Assembly: GCF_008831285.2 (NCBI RefSeq)
Contig: NC_045147.1
Coordinates: 13,494,854 to 13,558,853 of the forward strand
DNA length: 64,000 nt
Reading direction: 5' to 3'
From: Nymphaea colorata
Taxonomy: Eukaryota; Streptophyta; Magnoliopsida; Nymphaeales; Nymphaeaceae
The first letter of the stretch is position 1, and each line of letters begins with the position of its first letter. Position numbers and translations under genes: made by a program. This document shows, one piece after another, positions 1 to 9,778 of the stretch. Below the pieces are notes generated by a model. That model saw only the letters and a list, made by a program, of their open reading frames with translations. It made no database searches and was not told the origin of the DNA.

Positions 1-1115
1 TAAGAGGTGAATTGCATCTTATCCCCACAGAGATGTGTCGATGCACCAGAATCAATAAGCCAATCTGTAGTGTCAGGAGGAGAGCAGACTGTACAGGCAG
101 AATACATACCAGATGAAGAAGCACTCGCAGCGGTAGGAACAGTAGAAGTGGTCGGACCAGGGGATGGATGGGCGCTGTCGCCAATCAAGTGCCTCAACTG
201 AGAGAGAATGTCATCTACATGCAACTCACTGGAGGAGGCAGTGTGCTGAGGCTTAGGCTGCTCAGGAGAATCAGTAGATACAGTCTGATTTGCAAAAGCT
301 GGACGACCATGTTTCTGCCAACACTTATCCACAGTATGACCAATGCGGTGACAAAACTGACATACAGGGCGCGAAGGGGTATTGCCACGGCCACGGCCCC
401 CTCGTCCTCTGGCAAAAAAGGGTCCTCCTCTGCCACGAGTAGCAAGCATAGCAGAAGTGGTATCAGGAACAGTCGATGCAGAGATCGGAATTCTGCTGAG
501 CCTACTGTAAGCCTCATCAATAGGAGGAATCGAGGGACTAGTAAGCATTTGGTTCTTTGCGGATTCATAAACAGAGTCTAAACCAGAAAGAAAGACCCCT
601 ACCATAAGCATATCTCTGTATGCCTTTTGTTGTTCACACTTGCATGCGGGAAAGTAGCTATTCAGTCTCTCAAACATGGACTTGAGACTAGAATAATAAG
701 TGTGAAGAGGTCTGCCATCTTGTCGCATCTGATGGATATCATGATGAAGCTGCATAATGCGCGTTTCATTTCTTGCCTGTGAATAAGTGGCAGCAAGGGA
801 ATCCCACATATCCTTTGCACTGTCCTTGTGCAAGACTTCATTTGCAATTTCTTGTGAGAGAGTACCAACAATCCATACCATAACCAATGAATTATCTTTA
901 AACCAAGTAGTATATTTTCCTACCTTCTGTACGGGCTCGGGCTCCAATATGAGATGTTCCTTCTCATGGGCGATCAAAGTTCTTTTTACTTGCATGGCCC
1001 ACATCTCGTAATTACCCCCATCCATTTTGGTGATAATGCTGGAAAATGGGGAACTCTTCATCTCTCCCGACGATACAAAGGAAGAGGTATTAGCGCCACT
1101 ACTAATTTCAGACAT
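1..1115 (-). CDS. Ty1/copia gag-pol polyprotein, 5' part (gag and start of protease), open at window edge
   Basis: The reading frame starts at the ATG at 1115-1113 and stays open for 371 codons to the left edge, so the element continues outside the window. The N-terminus has a copia gag signature (MDGGNYEMW, then a helical gag region with LHHDIHQMRQD). An RG-rich stretch (RGRGGRGRG) follows, then a CCHC zinc knuckle, CQFCHRIGHTVDKCW, near 318-362. The aspartic protease motif LIDSGAST lies near 38-60, so gag and pol appear to share one frame, as is usual for copia elements. I see no stop or frameshift, which suggests a fairly young copy. Gag packages the element RNA and the protease matures the polyprotein. 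The LTR and primer-binding site upstream support the assignment. Confidence 0.88.
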   Translation of the reverse strand, partial: MSEISSGANTSSFVSSGEMKSSPFSSIITKMDGGNYEMWAMQVKRTLIAHEKEHLILEPEPVQKVGKYTTWFKDNSLVMVWIVGTLSQEIANEVLHKDSAKDMWDSLAATYSQARNETRIMQLHHDIHQMRQDGRPLHTYYSSLKSMFERLNSYFPACKCEQQKAYRDMLMVGVFLSGLDSVYESAKNQMLTSPSIPPIDEAYSRLSRIPISASTVPDTTSAMLATRGRGGPFFARGRGGRGRGNTPSRPVCQFCHRIGHTVDKCWQKHGRPAFANQTVSTDSPEQPKPQHTASSSELHVDDILSQLRHLIGDSAHPSPGPTTSTVPTAASASSSGMYSACTVCSPPDTTDWLIDSGASTHLCGDKMQFTS

Positions 1116-1785
1116 CTTTCAACACAAAGGAGGAAACCGAGCCACGGAATAGGAAGTGCAGGCAAAAGAATACAATCACATATCGAAAGACAACATGCTG
1201 ATCATGAAGCAATATGCAGTTAACGCAGGTAGCAATCCAGAAGTCCGATCGGCGAGAAGAGGCAACAGCAGAGCTGAACGAAGAGAGATACCAGAGACGA
1301 CGGTGAGAAGAAAATCAGCGTGCAGAACCACGGGCAGAGCAGCGGCAGAACAGCGGCGGAGCAGCGGCGGAGCAGCGTGCAGCGGAGGAGCAGCGTGCAG
1401 AGCAGCGGCGGAGCAGCATGCAGCGGAAAGATGCAGAGAGGAAAAAAAAATCAGCGTTGAGGCGGCGGCGAAGGCAGACGGGCGCAGGAGGACGGGCGCA
1501 GGCAGACGGGCGGCGGCGGCGGCGCAGGCGGACGGGCGCAGGAGGCACAGGCGGAGGCGGCGGCGCAGGCGGACGGGCGCAGGAGGCACAGGCGGAGGCG
1601 GCGCAGGCAGACAATGGGTAGGGCGACGAGGGGCAGCAGGGATGGATCAGGCGGCAATGGACAGGGCGGCAAAGGGCGAGGCGGCAATGGACAGGGCGGC
1701 AAAGGGCGGCGGCGGCGACTGACGCCGATGAGGCGGCGGCCGGCGCCGCTCAGTCGGCGACAACTCGCTGAGGAGGAGACGGCTG
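1116..1785 (-). repeat. Copia untranslated leader with GC-rich imperfect tandem array (about 1320-1765)
   Basis: This is the leader between primer-binding site and gag ATG. From about 1320 to 1765 it is an array of GC-rich units such as gcagcggcggagcagc, gacgggcgcaggag and ggcggcaatggacaggg, each repeated several times with variation. The composition differs sharply from the surrounding AT-rich DNA. Long Arg- or Pro-rich open frames cross it on both strands, but these follow from codon-periodic GGC/GCG repeats and I do not treat them as genes. Confidence 0.7.
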
Positions 1786-1799
1786 GAGCTCTGATACCA
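1786..1799 (-). other. Primer-binding site of the copia element (initiator Met-tRNA type)
   Basis: The minus strand reads TGGTATCAGAGCTC directly after the LTR end CTTCATCA. TGGTATCAGAGC is the usual complement to the 3' end of plant initiator methionine tRNA used to prime copia reverse transcription. Confidence 0.9.
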
Positions 1800-1963
1800 T
1801 GATGAAGTTAAGAGAACTAATCTTTGATTAACATCGAAAGAATCCCTAACTCCTCTTTATATAGACTAGAGGAGAGGGATAAGTTACAAGAAAGTCATTA
1901 AAAGAAACATTATTACACAAGTGCCCTCTCAAGCCTAATACTGAGTATAAACACGTCTTAACA
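1800..1963 (-). mobile_element. 5' LTR of the copia element, about 164 bp
   Basis: On the minus strand the LTR runs from TGTTAAGACGTG to CTTCATCA, giving the usual TG...CA ends, and abuts the primer-binding site. A TATA-like motif (CTATATAAAG) lies in its middle, near 1855-1865. The 3' end at 1800 is fixed by the primer-binding site. The 5' end at 1963 was chosen from the TGTTAAG start and is less certain because the second LTR is outside the window. Confidence 0.75.
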
Positions 1964-2110
1964 ATAAGGACCTGTAATGAAAGGAAAAAATAGTTTGGCA
2001 TGATCAGTGGAACAAAATAAGTGTACGTTATAAACCTTTTAACTACCTGATAGATCTTTTAACAAAAATAAGGTATACATTGTATATTTCATTTTCCTAT
2101 AAGGGGTCTT

Positions 2111-2374
2111 TGTGGGTAATGGATTGGGTCGAGGCACCAGAAAGTAATGTTGCCACTTATTTTTGTCAAACCACTCATATAAGGCCAATTAGGACATTAG
2201 GCCAACAGTCCAGAGTTTAATTCCTTTTTGGCAAAGGTTGGAGTCTTCTCTCCAAAGACGAGAGCCCTTGGCTATCCTCAGTGCATACATTCAGTTTCCA
2301 TTATTTTTCCTTATTTTCTCTCCATGTTGCGCTTCCATTTCCTGAATACTCACAAGTAGCTGATCAGCTCCATT
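2111..2374 (+). mobile_element. 5' LTR of degenerate Ty3/gypsy element
   Basis: This segment can be aligned along its length with 5890-6165. Shared landmarks are TGTGGGTAA at the start, the TATA-like CACTCATATAAGGCCAA, TTAGGCCA, AGAGTTCAATTCCTTT-like text, CATACAGTTTC-like text, and GAATATTCACA then GATCAGCT near the end. The two copies differ at many positions, which indicates an old insertion. A degenerate primer-binding site follows immediately. Confidence 0.75.
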
Positions 2375-2379
2375 AGTTC

Positions 2380-2392
2380 TAGTATCAAAGCC
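2380..2392 (+). other. Degenerate primer-binding site of the gypsy element
   Basis: tagtatcaaagcc differs at two positions from TGGTATCAGAGCC, the initiator-Met primer site, and lies a few bases after the LTR. This places the 5' end of the element and its plus-strand orientation. Confidence 0.6.
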
Positions 2393-5300
2393 ATGGTTGA
2401 ACAAGTCACATCCTAGGGACTAGTCTCCACCCTCACCAGCTGGCAGCTAAAACTATAGAAAGTCTGATGTACGATTGAGTCATACAGCGGGACAGTTGAG
2501 GGTGAAAGCAACAGGCTAGAAGCACTTGTGAATGAGTTAGACAAATAAATTAGCATCTTTAGGGCAAAAAGGTAAGCTACAAAACTTGGTGCATAAGGTC
2601 ATATTACACCCTAACACCACAAACCTCAACAGTGAAGGCTCAAATTGGCATGGGGATCAGGGGCAGCCAAGAAAGGGGCATCTGCACACTTGATTCATAC
2701 TCCCTAGCGATGGCAGATCAAAATGAGAGATAGTCACCAACGAAAAGGGAAGGTTCAATAGTGATCAGTCCCCTCAGAAACCAAAGCATGGTGGAATGGA
2801 TTGGACTGATAAAGACGACTAAATTGAAATTCCCTGAGTGAACAGGGAAGACCCAATGAGCTAGATTTTCTCGGTGGAATACACCAAGGAATAGTCAAGG
2901 ACCAAAGAGTAATCCATGTTGGTATTCACCTGGAAGAGGATTTTTTGTAGGTCCTACAGTTGATTTGAAGGTCTTCATGGGAGGCCAGAGTGGGAGAATT
3001 TGCGAGGGGAGTCACCACATGGTTCAACCCTTCCATGCATGTGGATTTCAAGATGGTGCATTTGAAGATCCAACTATGGGGTTGGTACATGAACACCAAG
3101 GCACTTTTGAAAGGAAAGGCACATGGGGACAAGTGGACATTCGAGGCTCTAATCAAAGCGTTTGTTGTAGGCCTTAAGGAAGGTCTACACATAGAAGTCC
3201 AAACAGCACAGCCAAAAAAATTTCTTCTAGAAGGTCTCGAGCTTGCCAAGGTAGTACAGAGTCTACAGACTACAGAAATACATGAAAGAAATTCCTCCAT
3301 GATTTAAGGCCTACAGTTTGCCCAAACAACCACTAGGGGAGCATGTCAGTGAGAAGGAAATGCTCCCATTAAAGAAAACCACCAGAAGCAGTGGAGAATT
3401 ATTCTACGGTGGTAAAGAAAGTTTGAACCCACAAACGCAGGAGCACTGAAAGAGCCATGCTATCACTGTGATGATAAGTAGTTGCCAAGCCATCAATGCA
3501 GGCAGCTCCACAGGTACTTAGTGGACTGAGAAGCAGGGAAAGTTGACCAAATAGAGGAATATGAAATATTTCTTGAATTCTCTAGGATTTGAAGGATATA
3601 TGAATGTATGTTTTCATCCGGGAGGCATGCCCCAGCAACAAAAGGTGGCAATGATATCTCAACCAGTTATGATGTTACTCAAGTACTTTCAGCCCTTCGG
3701 ATTGGAGAGTTTGGAGATCGATGCCTCAACAATAGGTGCAGTGGATGTTCTTTCCAAGCAAAGGCATCCATAGCCTGTTTAGTATCATTATCTGCTGGGC
3801 TAGTGTTTCATGACTATGACTTGCAATCTGCAATACTTACCCAGCCAAGCTGTTGAAAGTTGAAACCCTAACCTGGTAACACTAGATCAACCCTGACCTG
3901 GTAAGTGGTAACACTAGATCACCAAATTAGTGGGGTACAATTTCAAAGTGTGGTATTAGCGTGGAGCTGAAAACAGTCCAGCAGCTGTCACACAAGCGAT
4001 TTGAAACAGGTGAATGTTTGACCATGGCTATTAGTTTTCAAATTATAGAAGGATAGGAACACCGAAGTCATTCAGGGATACTAAGTCTGAAGCAAAAGAT
4101 AAATGCATTAGAGGGACAAATTTCAAGGCACTCTATTGGGGATCCACTACTCAGCTGGTTCACAATTGATCTAAAAAATTGTTGCGCACCTCCATGCTAC
4201 CTCATAAGCAGCTATGGAGAAGTGGAGAAGACTTATCAAAGGGTGAAGGCTACATTCTACTGGCCTGGCATGTAACAGAGAATCAGAGCTCCTGTAGAAG
4301 CCTGCATGGGTCAACGTAACGAGTATGAACCCATGAAGACACCGGGAAAACTTCAACCCCTGTCCATTCCTGATCAAGCATGGAGGATACCACCATGAAT
4401 TCATTGAAAGACTACCAAAGGCACAGGGTAAACTGGTTATATTGGATGTTGATCGGGCTTTCCAAATATCGCAATGTTATACCTTTGGTCAATCCTTACA
4501 ATTCTAGGAGTGTTGTCGAAGCTTTTCGCAAAAACATTGGCAAGCTGCATGAATGCTCAGGTCCATCATAAGCGATCAGGACACAGTCTTCTTGAGCACT
4601 TTTTGGAGAAAATTATTTCAAGATGCAAGGAACCAAATTGCATATAGCACAGCATATTAGTCTCAATCTGATGGGCAGACTGAGCTTATTAACCATTGTC
4701 TTGACCAACCCCATAATTGGACAAAATTTCTGGCTTGGACCAAGTATTCCTATAATACTGCACACTAATAATTGGTCCAGACGACCCTTAATATGCTGGT
4801 TATGGACGGCCTTCTATGCAGTTACAGGGTTGTTATGCAGGCTATTTGGTTGGGAAGAGTGGATACACCATAGTCCTATAGGAATGAACATTCATCAAGA
4901 TAACATAACTTGATCATAATGTTATGACACATTAAAAAACAAGTTTAAAATGTTGTACATTACAAGATGAAAATGTTTTTAATGCAGTAATAAATGAAAA
5001 TAATCAACTGTCATATACACATCATTCATCATCTGATTATAGCACATAGCACAGCATATTAGTCTCAATCTGATGGGCAGACTGAGCTTATTAACCATTG
5101 TCTTGACCAACCCCATAATTGGACAAAATTTCTGGCTTGGACCAAGTATTCCTATAATACTGCACACTAATAATTGGTCCAGACGACCCTTAATATGCTG
5201 GTTATGGACGGCCTTCTATGCAGTTACAGGGTTGTTATGCAGGCTATTTGGTTGGGAAGAGTGGATACACCATAGTCCTATAGGAATGAACATTCATCAA

Positions 5301-5889
5301 GATAACATAACTTGATCATAATGTTATGACACATTAAAAAACAAGTTTAAAATGTTGTACATTACAAGATGAAAATGTTTTTAATGCAGTAATAAATGAA
5401 AATAATCAACTGTCATATACACATCATTCATCATCTGATTATAATACTTATAGATGATTTTCAATCAATCATTTTCCTTACTCTTGTGCACCATTTTTAT
5501 GCGGGATTGTCTGAAGTCATATAACTTCAAAAGAATGAAAATACTTATAGACGACTCTTAAATACCCTATATTGGAAAAGGGGTGTAGTGTATCGACTTT
5601 TCCAAAAGTTACCATACGTATTGTAAGATGCACCTTCGGATCATATGATACATACAGCACTGGTACAACCATTTAGGATTTTGGGATAGCACACAGGGCA
5701 TGCTAGGCATGACATCTGTGCACTGACTAGCTCACTGGATGGAGGAATGGGATCAGTTTCAGGCATCTAAAAAGTTTCAGAAGAAATCTAGAAGCATTTT
5801 CAAGATTTCACACCTTGAGGGCAAGGTATTCTCCAAGGGGGAAGAACTTGATGCATCTGTCTTTTTTTTCCTCTGGAAGAGAGGAACTG
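2393..5889 (+). pseudogene. Decayed Ty3/gypsy gag-pol with most of reverse transcriptase missing
   Basis: Gag remains at about 2930-3310; a peptide there contains FVVGLKEGLHIEVQ and LELAKVVQ, typical of plant gypsy gag C-termini. A zinc-knuckle relic (CYHCDDK...SHQCRQ) follows at about 3455-3510. At about 3660-3850 the frame carries an RT/RNase H junction (EIDAS...GAV..LSKQRHP with IACL in another frame). From 4180 to 4560 comes the integrase H2C2 and core start: TYQRVKATFYWPGM, EYEPMKTPGKLQPLSIPDQAW, then LSKY. The integrase core continues in shifted frames to about 4915. The end of pol (HLEGKVFSKGEEL) sits near 5810-5850, just before a purine-rich tract and the 3' LTR. Many stops and frameshifts make it non-coding. 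The gap between the gag knuckle and RNase H is too short to hold the reverse transcriptase, so an internal deletion is inferred. Confidence 0.85.
4644..5443 (+). repeat. Perfect 398-bp direct tandem duplication inside the gypsy integrase region
   Basis: 4644-5041 is repeated at 5046-5443 with an offset of 402 bp and a 4-bp spacer (gcac). I read the two copies base by base and saw no difference. The unit holds part of the decayed integrase core and AT-rich sequence downstream of it. Confidence 0.92.
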
Positions 5890-6165
5890 TGTGGGTAACG
5901 GATAGGCTGAAGGCAGTAAAAGGTAAGGTTACCACTCACTTTCCTCAAACCCACTTATATAAGGCCAACCAGGCCATTAGGCCAGGAGTCTAGAGTTCAA
6001 TTCCTTTGTAGTGAAGGTTGGATGCTTCTCTTGCTCCTAAGAAGTGACCCTGTTGTACTCAATAGTTATACAGTTTCAGTTTTAATTGTTTCTCCTCCTC
6101 TTCATCTTTGTGTTTTTATTTTATTTCCCGAATATTCACAGGTAGTTGACTTGATCAGCTACATC
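5890..6165 (+). mobile_element. 3' LTR of the degenerate Ty3/gypsy element
   Basis: It aligns with 2111-2374, starting at TGTGGGTAACGG and ending near GATCAGCTACAT, with a TATA motif CTTATATAAGG at about 5952-5962. It is preceded by the purine-rich ggaagagagga at 5875-5886, in the position of a polypurine tract. Confidence 0.75.
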
Positions 6166-6309
6166 ATCATCCAATTTCTTTCATTCTCCAATGTGTCTGA
6201 TAGTTGACACAAGCAGTTTATGTTTGCCCTTGTCGACAAACCTATATTGATGTATCCTTAGGGTGCAATGTCTATTAGAAGCTAATCAGTCTTATGTATA
6301 TGATTCAGG

Positions 6310-6555
6310 ATAAATGGGCAGCCTTGGGTTCCACAGATGTTCAATGATGAAATGTTTCTCTTGCATGACATATTTTGTATGTTTCTCCTCTTGTTGTTTT
6401 GTCCCCCTTGTTTTGATCTACCTTGCTGCTTGGATCATTTTTCTCTTTTGTAGTGGCAAGTACAAAGAGACTAGAATATTAGTTGCTTTGGAAGGAGGTT
6501 ACACGAACTCTGTATACAGATCCTTTAGTAAATGTTTCAACCAAATGTGTTGAAA
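6310..6555 (+). pseudogene. Possible fragment of a histone-deacetylase-like coding region
   Basis: An exon-like segment after the acceptor-like cttttgtag near 6453 encodes GKYKETRILVALEGGY followed by NSVYRSFSKCFNQM. The (V/L)ALEGGY pattern followed by a serine about seven residues on resembles the C-terminal part of plant class II histone deacetylase catalytic domains. No other HDAC motif can be seen nearby, and the frame stops after a Cys. This may be chance or a gene fragment. Confidence 0.2.
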
Positions 6556-6559
6556 TGTC

Positions 6560-9500
6560 TAATTTTGAATTTTATACAATGTAGAGCAGCCATCTGTTGG
6601 TAGGTAAGTTATGAAACTTTCCATTCTTCTTGGCAGGTGAGAAAATTCCCCATCTACTTTGAAGCATATGGAGGATAATCTTCTCCCACTTTGTCAGAGC
6701 ATAGAAGAGTTTGGGGGGAACATCACCTAAATGGAAAGATTGGATGACTACAGCAATACCCTGTTGGCCTAGAGAAACTACAGATCAGAAATCCTTATGA
6801 AGAGAACACTGGAAAATTTTCCTCTTGCTTTGTAAACATCGACGATTAAATTTTGGATTGTGATCTTCTGTTTGCATGTCATGCAATGTGTTGACCTTCG
6901 CACTTGCAGAATAAGGTCACTGTTTGTACGTGTCACTGCCTAAGTTTTGGTTCTAAGGCCTTGCTGTATGTTAAGCAGCTTGTACGTGTCACTGTTTACA
7001 TTTTGGCCCTAATCAGCATGATCCTGTCAGGAGATAATTAGAACACATATAGATTCCAATTATTCAAGGGAGCTTCTACTGGCTGCTTCAACCCACTATT
7101 TCCAGTAGAACATTCAACACTTCGTGATTCTGGGACGTTCTTGTTCTAGTGGCATCATACCGTGATGCACATTTTCATTCTTCCTACTCTTTCACTGCTT
7201 TTCTTGTTTCATATTCTCTCCCCAGTGTTGGTGACTTGGATCTTCTGATGTCTTTACATAGTTGTGGGCAACTTACTGGCATCTCAGAGAGCATGTTGTG
7301 GTCCTTGTTTACCTATGGAATCTAGGGGCTGCTGGTAGGCCAACGAGGTTACAGCTTGCATACATGGGGAAGTATGGAAAATAAGTATAAATTTTTGACA
7401 AAAAAAAAAAAGAAAGAAAGATGAAATTCGCCTATTTGTAAGACCATTTTGAAATTAACAGAGATCTTTTGCTGTTACGGTAGATCCATGACGCTCCTAT
7501 TAGATACAGGCTAAGGGTTTCACACTGCTATTAGGATGCTTAAATAATACCCCTCTTCTATATAGTTCTTCAGAAACAACAAAATGCTACTGTGGCATTA
7601 GTATCATAGTGAAAAATCCTGCTAGTATCATCATTGGATGATTGCGTTATCGTGTATTATTCAGTTCTTGAATATCTTGTGAAAAGACCAAAAGATTTTC
7701 CAAATCATCTCATAATTTGCAACAGGAAATGTTTTTCAGATTCCTTTTCTATGAATATTTGTGGATACAATCTCGGATGAGCTAAAAATGCTTACTTTAG
7801 AATTATATGCTCTAAATATTTCATTTTTCAAAATATACATGAACGTATCTTCCCCCCACCCTTTATTTTTTGGTTGCTTCCTTCATTTCTACTGTCACCA
7901 AAAGGAACAGAAAAGTAGTTGATGCTTGATTATGAGGCAACATTTGCGAATCACGGTGCTTTTGATAGTTCTAGTAAATTATCTGTTGGGAGGTGATTAT
8001 CAACCCAAAGAAAAGATTAGTGTTTGCATTTAGAGGATTTGGATTGCGAACTTTCAGCAAGAAGAATCACACTTTTCAATCCCTTAAATCCTGATTATGG
8101 TAACCAAGTCATGTTCCACAAAAAAAAACATTTCTTGGTATCATTTTTTTTTGAAGGGTACGTGGTCCTAGCTGATGCACATCGCCGGTGTTGGGATATT
8201 TTTCTATTTTTATTTAAAAATGAGTTCACAAATATTTTAGAATATTTAATCAAACAAAAGATCTTAAACTTTTAACATGCGTATCACTTGGCAGCAGCAG
8301 TACTCTTTTAGTATGCGATCATGACCTTAGCAGTTCGTGCACTCACATATGATTGTACTCAATTAAGGACCCCCAGTATGAACATGGTTCACCCCTTTAT
8401 TCTTGGGAAAATCGGGATGAGGTACATTATCTAGAGAAATTTTATTCTAAGACTAATTTTCCTCCCCAATTAAATAAACCAAATTTTGGATAGGATGTGA
8501 ATTTTCTAAAGGGTGCCAAAGAAAGACATAAATTGAATAACTGCTCTCTTGAGAAAACGTTACGCTTTTGGGTTTTCATTGTTACCTTCCGAAGTTAAAA
8601 ATATGTAAATATATTTTGAAGATCACCTGTAAAATTTTAGTGATAGCTAACTGAAATGCATTTATTAGAGTGATGCCTACCTTGCATACCTTCTATACAT
8701 AAGGCTGAGATGAATGATTTAACATGTTATGTTATGTTTGAAAAAGACTGGGTAAAGTGTGCTTTTGTTGCAGTATAATGTTTCAGTTTTTCTAATTAAT
8801 AATTATTAAAACATGGCTAGCTAGTTTAGTGTTAACTAAAGCCATTCATGGATTCTTCTGTCAAGTTACTCATTAAGTGTACCAGATCATTATACCCATT
8901 ACAAAATATTCTAGGAAACGCCTACTTTTTTTAATAGATTTCAAATATATATACAACTCTAAGAACCTTTAGAGCTGCGCCTACAGTTCATTAATGCGAT
9001 TGAAAGTGGATGGTTAAAAAAATATTGCTAATTAATGAGACAATTATAAAGCATCTCTAACTAATTTAAAGAGATAGGGATGTGCAATTGTATGTCTAGG
9101 TATAATTAAAGGGGTTCTGTAATTCATGAGAAGAAAACTAACTTATGGGAACTACTCTGACAATTTTGTTCCCTTAATTCAGGTTGATGCTAGTTTTAAT
9201 CTTATGAGAACGTCCTTCAATGAGAGTAGGCTTAGCATATTGTGTTCTTATTACTATTAGAAATTCATTTGGGTTTTTAATATACTTTTTGTTTCTTTCC
9301 ATAGAATAAAGACGAACACATTGATATTGAATTAAACTTGATTGAAATTTTTAACTCTGAGTTGGAAAACCGTAGGAAAGATAAGGTGTTTTCGTAGAAG
9401 TTTCTTTAAAAGTAGATTAAGCCTGTTTGAGAATTACTGGCAAGCTTTGACCCTAAGTAAGAAACGGTCACATACATTGGGAAATATCCAACTTACAAAG

Positions 9501-9660
9501 TGGTGACCTATAAATCAAATGCTCGCAGCTTGCCCATTAATCCAGTTGATCTTGCCAATGCATAAATCACTCCCCTCCTCCACGCAATCGAAGGCTTAGA
9601 TTATTGGAACTTGTTTTCTAGATTTACTATATTGTTACCTGAGATAAAGGCTATGCCTTC
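6560..9660. other. Intergenic AT-rich region without recognisable gene
   Basis: About 3.1 kb of AT-rich sequence with only short open frames and no recognisable domain. An A-rich run with GAAA repeats at about 7399-7421 could be the tail of an old retroposed sequence, but nothing upstream of it is identifiable. Confidence 0.6.
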
Positions 9661-9712
9661 GCCCGTTGGGACGTTACGTTAGCCGGCACGTTATCACTTC
9701 AGACTGCTGCTT

Positions 9713-9778
9713 CCTCATTCTCCCTCGCTTTCTCTCTCGTTCTTCATCTCTCTGCGCGCCCGTCTCTGCGCGCCAACG
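9713..9778 (+). promoter_or_regulatory. Pyrimidine-rich 5' leader of the plastid L11 gene
   Basis: A CT-rich tract (cattctccctcgctttctctctcgttcttcatctc) directly precedes the L11 start codon. Such leaders are common around transcription starts of plant housekeeping and plastid-protein genes. I see no convincing TATA box upstream. The exact start site is not determined. Confidence 0.4.

Noticed and set aside
215-568. 117-residue minus-strand open frame
   Set aside because: It overlaps the gag-protease frame in another phase; the gag frame carries the zinc knuckle and protease motif.
1156-1722. 188-residue Arg/Ala/Gly-rich open frame on the plus strand, and Pro/Ala-rich frames on the minus strand
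   Set aside because: They arise from the GC-rich repeats in the copia leader; no domain, and all frames are open because stops are rare in such sequence.
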